Assembly (NCBI GenBank): GCA_050944435.1
Contig: JBMNRB010000004.1
Coordinates: 62,001 to 126,000, forward strand
Direction of reading: 5' to 3'
Source of the DNA: Ruminococcus_G sp050944435
GTDB lineage: Bacteria > Bacillota > Clostridia > Lachnospirales > Lachnospiraceae
Length of the DNA stretch: 64,000 nucleotides
The position numbers and the translations under genes are program-made. Below the pieces are notes generated by a model that was not told the origin of the DNA, did not search any database, and saw only the letters and a list, made by a program, of their open reading frames with translations. Position 1 is the first letter of the stretch, and every line of letters begins with the position of its first letter. Positions 1 through 8,828 of this stretch are shown here, piece by piece.

Positions 1-1389
1 CTGGTAATCCTCGTGCCCCTTCCCGGCCAGCACAATAATGTCCCCCGGCTCTCCATGGTGAATTGCATAGGCAATGGCTTCTTTGCGGTCGATGATCTCC
101 ACAAATTTTCCTTTGGTTTTTTCCATCCCCTTTTTAATATCGTCGATGATATCCTGGGGTTCTTCAAATCTTGGGTTATCTGAAGTAATGATGGTAAGAT
201 CAGCCAGTCTTCCTGAAACTTCTCCCATTTCATACCGCCGCAGCTTTGAACGGTTTCCGCCGCATCCAAAGAGACACACCAGACGGTGTGGATGATATTC
301 TCTCAGCGTGCTCAACAGGCTCTCCAGGCTCATGGCGTTATGAGCATAGTCGATCATCAGAGTAAACTCATCGGACACTTTGATCATCTCTGTCCTTCCT
401 TTTACTCTGGCTTTTTTCAACGCCTTTACAATATTCTCTTCACTCACATTGAAATGACGGCAGACGGCAATGGCGGTCAAAGAATTGTAAATACTGAACC
501 TTCCCGGGATATCAATTTCCACCGGAAAATCCATCCGGCCTTTTACCTGGTAAGCCACGCCCAAATAGCCCGGACGTGAGACGAGATGGGCATTTTCCGC
601 CCGAAGATCCGCGTCCTTGGAAAATCCGAAAGTTTCCAGACTGCAGGTATGCCCTTCGATTATCTGCTCCAGATGCTGATCATCTGCATTGACGATTCCA
701 ATCCGGCACTGTTTCAGGAGGCGGCTTTTGCACTCCAGATATTCTTCGAAACTGGCATGCTCATTGGGACCGATATGATCCGGTTCGATGTTGGTAAAAA
801 TGCCGATCTCAAAGGGAATCCCGGCTGTTCTGTCCAGTTTAAGTCCCTGGGAAGATACTTCCATCACGGCACAGTCGCATCCGGCGTCCAGCATTTTTCT
901 GAAATAATGCTGAATGGTAAGAGATTCCGGCGTCGTATTGGCCGAGGGAATTACCTCATCGCCGATGATGGATTCTATGGTACCGATCAGCCCCACTTTA
1001 TGTCCGGCATTCTCCAGGATGGATTTCACCATATAAGTAGTGGTGGTTTTTCCCTTCGTCCCCGTTATTCCGATCACTTTCAGCTGTTCGGCAGGATACC
1101 CGTAAAAGGCGGCGGAAATCATCGCCATGGCGTACCGGGTGTCTGCCACCTGAATAACGGTCATATCCCGAGGCACCTTCACCGCTTCCTCCGCCACAAT
1201 AACCTTCGCCCCCTGTTTCACCACGGCGTCCACAAAGGTATGACCATCCACAACGGCGCCCCGAATGCAGATAAACAGAGAACCAGGGCCCGCCTTTCTG
1301 GAATCATTTACCACCTGATCGATTTCTGCGTCGGCGCTTCCATTTATGCACCGGTATTCCAGCCGTTCCAATAATTTCGTAAGTTTCAT
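1..1389 (-). CDS. murE: MurE, UDP-MurNAc-L-Ala-D-Glu--meso-DAP ligase (3' end cut by window)
   Basis: Cytoplasmic Mur ligase that adds meso-diaminopimelate to UDP-MurNAc-dipeptide in peptidoglycan synthesis. 463 codons are visible; the frame is open to base 1, so the C-terminal end is missing (the family is usually about 480-500 aa). The ATP loop GITGTKGKTTT lies at residues 107-117. The motif DNPR (D404) followed by FEEP is the family signature for DAP rather than lysine, so the wall should be DAP-type. The start is ATG at 1389, preceded by a GGAGG ribosome site about 6 bases upstream. A hairpin and a promoter separate it from arcC, so it is probably transcribed on its own. Seen: motifs and start. 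Known: motif meaning. Identification is firm. Confidence 0.96.
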   Translation of the reverse strand, partial: MKLTKLLERLEYRCINGSADAEIDQVVNDSRKAGPGSLFICIRGAVVDGHTFVDAVVKQGAKVIVAEEAVKVPRDMTVIQVADTRYAMAMISAAFYGYPAEQLKVIGITGTKGKTTTTYMVKSILENAGHKVGLIGTIESIIGDEVIPSANTTPESLTIQHYFRKMLDAGCDCAVMEVSSQGLKLDRTAGIPFEIGIFTNIEPDHIGPNEHASFEEYLECKSRLLKQCRIGIVNADDQHLEQIIEGHTCSLETFGFSKDADLRAENAHLVSRPGYLGVAYQVKGRMDFPVEIDIPGRFSIYNSLTAIAVCRHFNVSEENIVKALKKARVKGRTEMIKVSDEFTLMIDYAHNAMSLESLLSTLREYHPHRLVCLFGCGGNRSKLRRYEMGEVSGRLADLTIITSDNPRFEEPQDIIDDIKKGMEKTKGKFVEIIDRKEAIAYAIHHGEPGDIIVLAGKGHEDYQ

Positions 1390-1428
1390 GGCTTTCCTCC
1401 GCTTTCCTGAACATTTTACACTTATCTT

Positions 1429-1457
1429 AGGATATCATACTCACCGGAGCTTTTCAA
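1429..1457 (-). promoter_or_regulatory. Promoter of murE
   Basis: On the minus strand TTGAAA (1452-1457), a 17-base spacer and TATCCT (1429-1434) form a sigma-A-like promoter. The -35 matches 5 of 6 bases and the -10 matches 4 of 6. It lies just downstream of the hairpin that follows arcC and about 40 bases before the murE start. Confidence 0.5.
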
Positions 1458-1464
1458 GGAATCA

Positions 1465-1498
1465 AAGAAAAGCACCCCCTTTTGGGAATGCTTTTCTT
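1465..1498 (-). terminator. Hairpin after arcC
   Basis: AAGAAAAGCA (1465-1474) and TGCTTTTCTT (1489-1498) are perfect inverted repeats, with a CCC/GGG pair in the loop. Read on the minus strand, the 3' arm itself is U-rich (UGCUUUUCUUU). It sits between the arcC stop and the murE promoter, which fits a factor-independent terminator of the carA-arcC run. Confidence 0.6.
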
Positions 1499-1525
1499 CT
1501 GTAACGCTAAGGGTAATCTCTGGTT

Positions 1526-2458
1526 TCAGCTCCGGATAACGGTGCCGGTTTTTCCAAGAAAACCGTCTTTCGCTTTATCAATGGAAGTAATCACTGCCCG
1601 TCTGCCCTCTTTCTTCTCCACGAATTCCACAGAGGCCTCTATCTTCGGCAGCATGGTATTCTTTTCGAATTCCTCATTTTCCATATACATTCTGGCTTCT
1701 GAAAGGGAAATTTCCCCCAGGTCTTTCTCCCCTTCTCTCTGATAATTCACTGATACGTATTCCACGCTGGTCAGAATCAGCAGATCATCTGCGTCCAGTT
1801 CCTCCGCCAGACGGCCGCTGGCATAATCCTTTTCAATGACGGCGCTGGCTCCCTGGAGACGGGTATGCTGCTGCAGAACAGGTATTCCTCCTCCGCCGCA
1901 GGCAATGACGATATGTCCAGCATCCGACAGGGCTTTGATGGAATCCAGTTCAATGATCTCCTGAGGTTTGGGAGCCGCCACGATTCTGCGGTATCCTTTT
2001 TCCTCCCTGACCACGTAATTTCCTTTTTTCTCTTCCGCTTCCGCTTCCTCTTCCGTCAGATAACGCCCGATGACCTTCACCGGTTTGTGAAAAGCTTCGT
2101 CGTAGGGATCCACCGTCACCTGGGTCAGAATAGTGCAGACCGGCTTATAAATCCCCCGGTCCAGCAATTCCGTACGGATCGCATTCTGCAGATCGTAGCC
2201 GATATATCCCTGGCTCATGGCAGAACAAACTGACATGGGCGCGTACGTATAATCGGGATGCATTTTTCCAAACTCATTCATTGCCATGTGAATCATCCCC
2301 ACCTGAGGCACATTGCTGTGGGAAATCACCACATCCGCCCCGGCTTCCACCAGGTCGGCGATGGATTTCGCCGTTTTCTTCGTCGCCTCCTTCTGCTGCG
2401 GGAGCGTTACCCCCAAAGCCCTGTGTCCCAGAGCCACTACCACTTTCTTTCTTGCCAT
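1526..2458 (-). CDS. arcC: Carbamate kinase family protein
   Basis: Amino-acid-kinase-fold protein of the carbamate kinase family (ADP + carbamoyl phosphate to ATP + carbamate, or the reverse), cytoplasmic, 310 aa, the usual length. The start is taken at ATG 2458, which has GGAGG 9 bases upstream, rather than a longer frame from 2491 that overlaps uppP. Two active-site loops differ from the textbook forms. The N-terminal GGNA loop reads GHRALG (residues 11-16), and the HGNGPQVG loop reads HSNVPQVG (47-54). The later phosphate-loop segment ACGGGGIPV is intact. It lies 25 bases after uppP and in the same run as carAB, but no arcA or arcB is in the window. So a role in arginine deiminase fermentation cannot be shown; a link to carbamoyl phosphate pools is an inference. 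Confidence 0.85.
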   Translation of the reverse strand: MARKKVVVALGHRALGVTLPQQKEATKKTAKSIADLVEAGADVVISHSNVPQVGMIHMAMNEFGKMHPDYTYAPMSVCSAMSQGYIGYDLQNAIRTELLDRGIYKPVCTILTQVTVDPYDEAFHKPVKVIGRYLTEEEAEAEEKKGNYVVREEKGYRRIVAAPKPQEIIELDSIKALSDAGHIVIACGGGGIPVLQQHTRLQGASAVIEKDYASGRLAEELDADDLLILTSVEYVSVNYQREGEKDLGEISLSEARMYMENEEFEKNTMLPKIEASVEFVEKKEGRRAVITSIDKAKDGFLGKTGTVIRS

Positions 2459-2483
2459 GACGCAACCTCCATTTTTGTCATTT

Positions 2484-3389
2484 TTACGCAATCACATTTT
2501 TTCCTACAAAATATCCCAAAATCAAAACACCCAGTACAATCCTGTACCATCCGAATACTTTAAAGTCATGTTTACGAACGTAGCCCATCAAAAATTTGAT
2601 TGACAGAATAGAAACCAGGAAAGCAACGATCATACCGGTAAGCAGATATACAATTTCCGCGCCGGTAAAACTCAGTCCGAAGTTTACTATCTTCAGCAGA
2701 CTGGCCCCAAACATCACCGGAACAGCCAGGAAAAACGTATATTCCGCCGCCAGTTTTCTGGAAGTGCCCAATAAAATTCCTCCGATAATCGTCGCTCCGG
2801 ACCGGGAGGTTCCCGGCACTATTGCAAGCACCTGGAAAACTCCGATCAACAGCGCCGTCTTCCATGTAATGTCGTTAATGTTTCTCATGGATGGCTTTCT
2901 TCTTTTATTAAAATTCTCAATTACGATAAACAAAACGCCGTACACCAGCAGCATCAAAGCTACCACGATGTAATTATTCAGCTTTTCCTCTATCCAATCG
3001 TTGAACAAAAGACCGATTACCATGGCCGGAAGGCAGGATACGGCAATCTTTAGCCACATGATGATCTTATCCATGAACACGTAATGATCAGCAAAGGTTT
3101 GAAGCCCTGCAACCATCCTGTTTCCGCTCTTTTTCTCCCAGAAACTCTCCTGGGGTTCCGATTTTTTCCGATGAAAGGGCCACAGCTTCTGCCAGAAAAC
3201 CAGCACAACCGCCAGTATGGCTCCCAGCTGAATAACCACAAGAAACATCTGCAGAAACTCATTGCTGACATTCAGATGAATAAATTCATCCACTAAAATC
3301 ATGTGCCCTGTACTGCTGACCGGAAGCCATTCCGTAATTCCTTCCACGATTCCCAAAAATATTACTTTTAATAATTCAATCCAGCTCAC
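2484..3389 (-). CDS. uppP: Undecaprenyl-diphosphatase UppP/BacA
   Basis: Integral membrane phosphatase that converts undecaprenyl diphosphate to undecaprenyl phosphate, recycling the lipid carrier for peptidoglycan and the glycopolymers encoded further along. 301 aa, multi-pass. The family motifs are EGITE (16-20) with SSTGH (25-29), and PGTSRSG (192-198); the conserved Glu, His and Arg residues are present. The start is GTG at 3389, chosen because AGGAG lies 5 bases before it. The protein is slightly longer than BacA of E. coli (273 aa) because of a charged cytoplasmic loop at about residues 75-100. It follows carB by 17 bases and is probably in the same transcript. Confidence 0.96.
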   Translation of the reverse strand: MSWIELLKVIFLGIVEGITEWLPVSSTGHMILVDEFIHLNVSNEFLQMFLVVIQLGAILAVVLVFWQKLWPFHRKKSEPQESFWEKKSGNRMVAGLQTFADHYVFMDKIIMWLKIAVSCLPAMVIGLLFNDWIEEKLNNYIVVALMLLVYGVLFIVIENFNKRRKPSMRNINDITWKTALLIGVFQVLAIVPGTSRSGATIIGGILLGTSRKLAAEYTFFLAVPVMFGASLLKIVNFGLSFTGAEIVYLLTGMIVAFLVSILSIKFLMGYVRKHDFKVFGWYRIVLGVLILGYFVGKNVIA

Positions 3390-3406
3390 ATTTTCTCCTA
3401 TCCCGA

Positions 3407-6400
3407 TTATTCAATCGTTGCGATATCAATGAGTGTCAGTTTCTTTACATCAGTATTCTCCAAGCTGGTTACCAGCGCCGCCGCCGTATCCAGAGAGGTG
3501 AGCACGTTCACTCCCGTCTCAATGGCGTTGCGCCGGATGATGAATCCGTCTCTTGCTTTCTCCACTCCCTGGGAAGGCGTATCGATAACCAAATCTATTT
3601 TGTGCCCCAGAATCAGATCCATCAGATTGGGCGACGGCTGTTCAATTTTATTGGTACGAATGGCTTCCACCCCGTTTTCATTCAGCACTTTGGCCGTACT
3701 GCGGGTGGCATATATCCGGTACCCCAGATTTCGGAACCGTCTGGCAATCTCAATTACTTCCTGCTTATCTTCATCTTTTACGGTAATGATCATGTTTTTG
3801 TGCTTCGGCAAATTAATCCCGGCGCCCAGGAAGGCTTTATAAAGGGCCTCATTGAAGGTAGACGCAATTCCCAGACATTCTCCGGTGGATTTCATCTCCG
3901 GTCCCAGATTTACGTCCGCTCCTCTGATCTTTTCAAAAGAGAATACCGGCATCTTAACGGCAATGTGGGCCGCCTCCGGCTGAAGTCCAGGCTGGTAGCC
4001 CATTTCTTTCAGTTTATATCCAAGAATAACCTTGGTCGCCAGCGGCACAATGGGAATTCCCGTCACTTTGCTGATATAGGGCACCGTACGGCTGGATCTG
4101 GGATTCACCTCAATTACGTATACCTGTTCCTCACACACGATAAACTGAATGTTAATCATTCCCACCACATGAAGAGACTTCGCCAGCCGGCGAGTATATT
4201 CTTCTATCGTCTTTTTGGCGCTTTCACTGATCGTCTGCGCCGGATATACGGAAATACTGTCCCCGGAATGAATTCCTGCCCGTTCAATATGTTCCATAAT
4301 ACCGGGAATCAGAATATCTTCCCCGTCGCAGACAGCGTCCACTTCGATCTCTTTCCCCTGCAGGTACTTATCCACCAGGATGGGGTGTTCCTGAGCGATC
4401 CTGTTGATAATGCCGATAAACTCATCCACGTCCTGATCGCTGATGGCAATCTGCATTCCCTGACCGCCCAGTACGTAAGAAGGTCTTACCAGCACGGGAT
4501 ATCCCAGCTCATTGGCTGCCTTTTTTGCTTCCTCCGCCGTAAATACAGTATGTCCCTTGGGTCTTGGAATCTGACATTGTTCCAGAATCTCGTCAAAAAG
4601 TTCCCGGTCCTCAGCGGCATCCACATTTTCAGCCGAAGTTCCCAGAATTTTCACTCCCATCTTAATCAGCGCTTCCGTCAGCTTGATGGCCGTCTGTCCG
4701 CCGAACTGCACCACCGCGCCGTCGGGTTTTTCGATTTCCACAATGTTTTCCACATCTTCCGGCGTCAGCGGCTCAAAATATAATTTATCTGCGATATCAA
4801 AATCTGTACTTACCGTTTCCGGATTGTTGTTGACAATGATCGTTTCGTACCCTTCTTTTTCAAAGGCCCAGGTACAGTGAACGGAACAGAAGTCAAATTC
4901 AATTCCCTGGCCGATGCGAATGGGACCTGAACCCAGCACCAGCACCTTTTTCCGGTCTGTAGCCGCCGCTTCATTTTCACCGCCGTGTACGGAATAGTAA
5001 TAAGGCGTGGCTGCCGCAAACTCAGCGGCACAGGTATCCACCATCTTGAAGGCGGCCGCAATGCCGTTTTCTCTGCGCATGGTTTTGACTTCTTCTGCAC
5101 TTTTTCCGGTAAGTTTTCCGATCACATGATCCGGGAATTCCAGACGTTTTGCTTCCCTTAAAAGCTCCGGAGTCAGTTCCCGGCTCTTTAATTCCTGTTC
5201 CATCTCCACCAGTATGGCGATTTTATCGATGAACCACAAATCAATCCTGGTCCGCTCATGGATCTCTTCCTGACTGATGCCCCGACGGATGCTTTCTGCA
5301 ATTCTCCAGATTCTCATATCGTCCACCCGTCTTAACTCTTCCAGAAGCTCCTCCTGGGACAGATGGGTGAAATCATAGGACATCAGGCTGTCCACATGCT
5401 GTTCCAGAGACCGGATGGCCTTCATCAGCGCTCCCTCAAAATTATTGCAGATGCTCATTACCTCTCCCGTTGCTTTCATCTGAGTCGTGAGCGTCCGTTT
5501 TGCGCTGATAAATTTATCAAAGGGAAGGCGCGGAAGTTTTACCACGCAGTAATCCAACATTGGTTCAAAACTGGCGTAAGTTTTCCCTGTGATGGCATTT
5601 TTAATCTCATCCAGAGTATAGCCCAAAGCAATTTTGGCCGCCACTTTGGCGATGGGATATCCCGTAGCTTTGGATGCCAGCGCCGAAGAACGGCTGACAC
5701 GGGGATTTACCTCAATAACACAATATTCAAAGCTGTCGGGATTTAATGCATACTGTACATTACAGCCGCCGGTAATGTTTAATTCGCTGATAATATTCAG
5801 TGCCGAAGTACGCAGCATCTGATATTCCTTGTCCCCCAGCGTCTGTGAAGGCGCCACGACGATGCTGTCTCCCGTATGCACACCCACCGGGTCAATATTT
5901 TCCATGTTGCAGACGGTAATGCAGTTGCCTTTACTGTCCCTCATCACTTCGTATTCAATTTCTTTCCAGCCGGCAATGCAGCGTTCCACCAGAACCTGCC
6001 CCACTCTGGAAAGGCGCAGGCCGTTCTGCAGGATTTCCACCAATTCCTCTTCATTGTGGGCAATTCCGCCGCCGCTTCCCCCCAGAGTATAGGCGGGCCG
6101 CAGTACGACAGGATATCCGATGGTATTGGTAAAGGCAATGCCGTCCTCCACACTTTCCACCACCAAAGATGCTGCAATGGGTTCATGGATTTTCTCCATA
6201 GTATTTTTAAATTCCTGACGATCCTCCGCCTTCTTGATGGTCTCTGCCGTAGTGCCGATGAGCCGGACGTTCTTTTCTTTCAGAAAACCGCTTTCCTCCA
6301 GCGCCATGGCAAGATTCAGTCCTGCCTGTCCTCCCAATGTGGGAAGAACGCTGTCCGGCTTTTCCTTCTCAATCAGCTGCTCCACCACCTCTACAGTCAG

Positions 6401-6604
6401 CGGCTCAATATATACGCGGTCGGCAATATCTTTGTCCGTCATGATGGTGGCCGGATTGGAATTCAGAAGAACTACTTCAATACCTTCCTCCTTCAGAGAA
6501 CGGCAGGCCTGTGTGCCTGCATAGTCAAATTCCGCCGCCTGGCCGATTACAATGGGTCCTGAGCCCAACACCAAAACTTTTTTAATTTCCGGATTTCTTG
6601 GCAT
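3407..6604 (-). CDS. carB: Carbamoyl-phosphate synthase large chain
   Basis: Synthesises carbamoyl phosphate from bicarbonate, ammonia (channelled from CarA) and two ATP, for pyrimidines and arginine. 1065 aa, close to the family's roughly 1070. It shows the two homologous ATP-grasp halves, each starting with a VLVLGSGPI segment (near residues 10 and 555), and a C-terminal MGS-like regulatory domain with DLVIDTPSQG. Its ATG overlaps the carA stop by one base (TAATG), a standard translational coupling. Nothing unusual was seen in the active regions. Confidence 0.98.
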   Translation of the reverse strand: MPRNPEIKKVLVLGSGPIVIGQAAEFDYAGTQACRSLKEEGIEVVLLNSNPATIMTDKDIADRVYIEPLTVEVVEQLIEKEKPDSVLPTLGGQAGLNLAMALEESGFLKEKNVRLIGTTAETIKKAEDRQEFKNTMEKIHEPIAASLVVESVEDGIAFTNTIGYPVVLRPAYTLGGSGGGIAHNEEELVEILQNGLRLSRVGQVLVERCIAGWKEIEYEVMRDSKGNCITVCNMENIDPVGVHTGDSIVVAPSQTLGDKEYQMLRTSALNIISELNITGGCNVQYALNPDSFEYCVIEVNPRVSRSSALASKATGYPIAKVAAKIALGYTLDEIKNAITGKTYASFEPMLDYCVVKLPRLPFDKFISAKRTLTTQMKATGEVMSICNNFEGALMKAIRSLEQHVDSLMSYDFTHLSQEELLEELRRVDDMRIWRIAESIRRGISQEEIHERTRIDLWFIDKIAILVEMEQELKSRELTPELLREAKRLEFPDHVIGKLTGKSAEEVKTMRRENGIAAAFKMVDTCAAEFAAATPYYYSVHGGENEAAATDRKKVLVLGSGPIRIGQGIEFDFCSVHCTWAFEKEGYETIIVNNNPETVSTDFDIADKLYFEPLTPEDVENIVEIEKPDGAVVQFGGQTAIKLTEALIKMGVKILGTSAENVDAAEDRELFDEILEQCQIPRPKGHTVFTAEEAKKAANELGYPVLVRPSYVLGGQGMQIAISDQDVDEFIGIINRIAQEHPILVDKYLQGKEIEVDAVCDGEDILIPGIMEHIERAGIHSGDSISVYPAQTISESAKKTIEEYTRRLAKSLHVVGMINIQFIVCEEQVYVIEVNPRSSRTVPYISKVTGIPIVPLATKVILGYKLKEMGYQPGLQPEAAHIAVKMPVFSFEKIRGADVNLGPEMKSTGECLGIASTFNEALYKAFLGAGINLPKHKNMIITVKDEDKQEVIEIARRFRNLGYRIYATRSTAKVLNENGVEAIRTNKIEQPSPNLMDLILGHKIDLVIDTPSQGVEKARDGFIIRRNAIETGVNVLTSLDTAAALVTSLENTDVKKLTLIDIATIE

Positions 6605-7677
6605 TATTCCATACCTCCCATCATTTTAATAAAACGGTCGAACAGATATTCTGAATCCTGAGGGCCAGGGCAGGCCTCCGGATGGAACTGAACGGTAAAA
6701 ATATTTTTTCCTGTATAAGAAAGGCCTTCATTGGTTCCGTCATTCACATTGACAAATGCCGGAACAGCCACCGCCGGATCCAGTTTATCTGTATCCACTA
6801 CGTAGCCATGGTTCTGGGAAGAAATATAAACCCGGCCAGTTTCCAGATCTTTTACCGGATGGTTACCTCCTCTGTGCCCGTATTTCATCTTATGGGTGTC
6901 CGCCCCTGTCGCCAGGGCCATCAGCTGATGCCCCAGACAGATGGCAAAAATAGGCACGTCGGAGTCATAAAGTTTTCTTATCTCTTTTATAATGGAAGTA
7001 CATTCTTTGGGGTCCCCGGGACCATTGGACAGCATAATGCCGTCGGGCCGGTCCGCCAGAATTCTCTCTGCGCTGGTCAGCGCCGGGTATACCGTCACCT
7101 GGCATCCTCGTTTTTGCAGAGAACGGGCAATATTCTCTTTGGCTCCGAAATCCATCAATGCCACTTTAAAACCGGCGCCTCTTTTTACGGATATTTCAGA
7201 ACAGGTAACCTTCTCCACAACCTTTCCCGTGGTGTAGGCTTTCAGCTTTGGAAGAACTTCCTCCATGGAATAATTCTCATCAGTGGTGATCATTCCATTC
7301 ATCGTTCCCTTTTCTCGCAGAATCTTAGTCAGAGCACGGGTATCGATTCCGGCGATTCCCGGGATATCAAAACGCTTCAGGAAATTCTGAATGGTATCTT
7401 CACTTCTGAAATTGCTGGGCATTCTGGATAGTTCTCTGACGATATATCCATCCGGCCAGGGTCTCAAAGATTCGCAGTCATCGTAACAGATGCCGTAATT
7501 GCCAATGAGGGGATAGGTCATACACACTGCCTGCCCCGCATAAGAGGGGTCCGTCAGCACCTCCAGATATCCAGTCATGGAGGTATTAAACACAATCTCG
7601 CTTATGACTTCTTTTTTCGAACCGATGCTGGTTCCCGTAAATACATGTCCGTCTTCTAAAATCAGAAAAGCTTTCAT
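6604..7677 (-). CDS. carA: Carbamoyl-phosphate synthase small chain (glutaminase)
   Basis: Class I glutamine amidotransferase subunit that hydrolyses glutamine and passes ammonia to CarB. 357 aa, a little shorter than the E. coli protein. The C-terminal domain has the nucleophile loop AICLGHQ and the His-Glu pair in QFHPEACPG. ATG start at 7677; an AGGGTGG stretch 4 bases upstream is a modest ribosome site. It is the first gene of the carA-carB-uppP-arcC run. The 200-base region before it holds a minus-strand extended -10 element and a small dyad that might be regulatory. Confidence 0.97.
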   Translation of the reverse strand: MKAFLILEDGHVFTGTSIGSKKEVISEIVFNTSMTGYLEVLTDPSYAGQAVCMTYPLIGNYGICYDDCESLRPWPDGYIVRELSRMPSNFRSEDTIQNFLKRFDIPGIAGIDTRALTKILREKGTMNGMITTDENYSMEEVLPKLKAYTTGKVVEKVTCSEISVKRGAGFKVALMDFGAKENIARSLQKRGCQVTVYPALTSAERILADRPDGIMLSNGPGDPKECTSIIKEIRKLYDSDVPIFAICLGHQLMALATGADTHKMKYGHRGGNHPVKDLETGRVYISSQNHGYVVDTDKLDPAVAVPAFVNVNDGTNEGLSYTGKNIFTVQFHPEACPGPQDSEYLFDRFIKMMGGME

Positions 7678-7720
7678 CGTTCCACCCTGTTCCTTTCTAC
7701 TACATTTACGCCGTTATTTT

Positions 7721-7776
7721 GGCATAAAACGTCATATGCCCTTTTTTCTAGCCAAATAGTTTAACATATTATACCA
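7721..7776 (-). promoter_or_regulatory. carA promoter and leader dyad
   Basis: The minus strand carries TATAAT (7768-7773) preceded by TG (7775-7776), an extended -10; the -35 at the right distance (CTGAAT) is weak. In the leader, GGCATA (7721-7726) and TATGCC (7735-7740) form a perfect 6-base dyad with an 8-base loop. Its purpose is unknown. No PyrR-type site was recognised. Confidence 0.4.
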
Positions 7777-7822
7777 TATAATTCAATATTATTCAGAAAA
7801 TATAAAAAATTAAATTTTATGA

Positions 7823-7851
7823 TTGACATTCCGGGAAAAATTCGATAGAAT
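7823..7851 (+). promoter_or_regulatory. Promoter of first tRNA-Leu
   Basis: TTGACA (7823-7828), a 17-base spacer and TAGAAT (7846-7851), 27 bases before the mature tRNA. It has a perfect -35 and a 5 of 6 -10. Confidence 0.8.
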
Positions 7852-7878
7852 AGTCTTTGCGAGTGGTTCGCAGAACAT

Positions 7879-7962
7879 GCAGGAGTGGCGGAATTGGCAG
7901 ACGCGCAGGCTTCAGGTGCCTGTGGTCGCAAGATCGTGTGGGTTCAAGTCCCATCTCCTGCA
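7879..7962 (+). tRNA. tRNA-Leu (CAG)
   Basis: 84-base class II tRNA. The acceptor arms GCAGGAG (7879-7885) and CTCCTGC (7955-7961) pair fully, with discriminator A. The anticodon stem CAGGC/GCCTG encloses loop TTCAGGT, giving anticodon CAG. The variable arm is long, as in leucine tRNAs, and the T loop GGTTCAAGTCC is canonical. The 3' CCA is not encoded. An identical copy lies 111 bases downstream. Confidence 0.95.
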
Positions 7963-8017
7963 TCTTTTACCGAAGTAATGCAGGAATAAATATTTTTTTT
8001 ATTTTTTTAATTAGCAC

Positions 8018-8046
8018 TTGACATTTTATCAGATATTCGGTATTAT
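8018..8046 (+). promoter_or_regulatory. Promoter of second tRNA-Leu
   Basis: TTGACA (8018-8023), 17 bases, TATTAT (8041-8046): near-consensus. An AT-rich T-run just upstream (7991-8009) may end the first tRNA transcript. The sequence between promoter and tRNA (TTTGCGAGT...CGCAGAA) resembles that before the first copy, so the promoter was duplicated with the gene. Confidence 0.85.
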
Positions 8047-8073
8047 ATGTTTTGCGAGTCAGCGCAGAAATAT

Positions 8074-8157
8074 GCAGGAGTGGCGGAATTGGCAGACGCG
8101 CAGGCTTCAGGTGCCTGTGGTCGCAAGATCGTGTGGGTTCAAGTCCCATCTCCTGCA
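8074..8157 (+). tRNA. tRNA-Leu (CAG), second copy
   Basis: Identical over all 84 bases to the copy at 7879-7962, with the same anticodon CAG and no encoded CCA. It has its own strong promoter. The 206-base gap after it holds only a T-rich run and the bidirectional terminator at 8315-8351. Confidence 0.95.
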
Positions 8158-8314
8158 TCTTTTTTATGTCTGAAATTATTTTACTGTTTCTTTATAAATT
8201 TTATCTTTCTTTAAGCTCAAAGACATACTCTGGACACATTTTCAAGTTATAGTATATTACAGATAGTTGATTAACCACTCACTATCTCCCCCCTCATTAA
8301 ACTAAATCAAAAAG

Positions 8315-8351
8315 CAAAAACAGGAAAGGCATTTTGTCTTTCCTGTTTTTG
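8315..8351. terminator. Bidirectional terminator between tRNA-Leu and lspA
   Basis: CAAAAACAGGAAAG (8315-8328) and CTTTCCTGTTTTTG (8338-8351) form a perfect 14-base stem with a 9-base loop and U-rich 3' arms in both directions. It can end the tRNA transcript on the plus strand and the clpX-lspA transcript on the minus strand, whose last stop codon is only 13 bases away. Confidence 0.85.
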
Positions 8352-8363
8352 TTTGATCACAAG

Positions 8364-8828
8364 TTATTTTTTCAGGTTCTTTTGCAGTTCTCCTAAAATC
8401 ACAAAAAAGGCGCCAAGGAAAATGAACATATCGGATAAATTAAATACAATCTTACGGAGTTTTTCCCACTCCACATTGAAACTGAAATAATCGGTCACAT
8501 ATCCTTTCTTTTTCCTGTCAAGCAGATTATTCAGACCGCCGCCTGCCACCAGGGCGCACCCCAGTTTCTGCAGCGTGTTCCCTCCATTTTTCAGCAGACG
8601 GAAGAAGTACAGAATCACCCCTCCCGTCACCCCTGCCGTCGTCCACAAAACCGTCTTAGGCCGCTTTCTCATTATTCCAAGAGCCAATCCATGATTATGT
8701 AATTTACGGATCAGGATGTGATCCTTTGCCACCTCCCGAACCGTATCCTCCTTGAGATTTTTTTCAGCTCTGTTTTTCAGATACCAGTCCAGCGCAAATA
8801 CAAGAGCTGCAATTCCAAGATAGATCAT
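8364..8828 (-). CDS. lspA: Signal peptidase II-like protein (lipoprotein signal peptidase)
   Basis: Membrane aspartyl protease that cleaves prolipoproteins before the lipid-modified cysteine. 154 aa with four hydrophobic segments. The two catalytic aspartates are in recognisable contexts: NNLLDRKKKGYVTDYFSF (about residues 100-117) and FNLSDMFIFLG (about 129-139). The flanking NxxDR and FNxxD patterns are those of the family, although the N-terminal part is diverged and the whole is a weak family member. Start ATG 8828 overlaps the stop of the preceding zinc-ribbon gene (ATGA). Last gene of the clpX operon, followed by a strong terminator. A second, more typical lspA may exist elsewhere in the genome; that is an inference. 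Confidence 0.8.
   Translation of the reverse strand: MIYLGIAALVFALDWYLKNRAEKNLKEDTVREVAKDHILIRKLHNHGLALGIMRKRPKTVLWTTAGVTGGVILYFFRLLKNGGNTLQKLGCALVAGGGLNNLLDRKKKGYVTDYFSFNVEWEKLRKIVFNLSDMFIFLGAFFVILGELQKNLKK

Noticed and set aside
586..1374. 262-codon plus-strand ORF
   Set aside because: Lies wholly opposite murE, whose motifs are unmistakable; the plus-strand product shows no family features and no ribosome site.
2459..2491. Longer arcC start overlapping uppP
   Set aside because: The ATG at 2458 has GGAGG at a good distance; the upstream extension adds residues absent from the family and overlaps uppP.
3602..4783. 393-codon plus-strand ORF
   Set aside because: Shadow of carB; His/Asn/Phe-rich composition typical of antisense frames.
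7967..8158. 63-codon minus-strand ORF
   Set aside because: It reads through the second tRNA-Leu on the opposite strand; not a gene.
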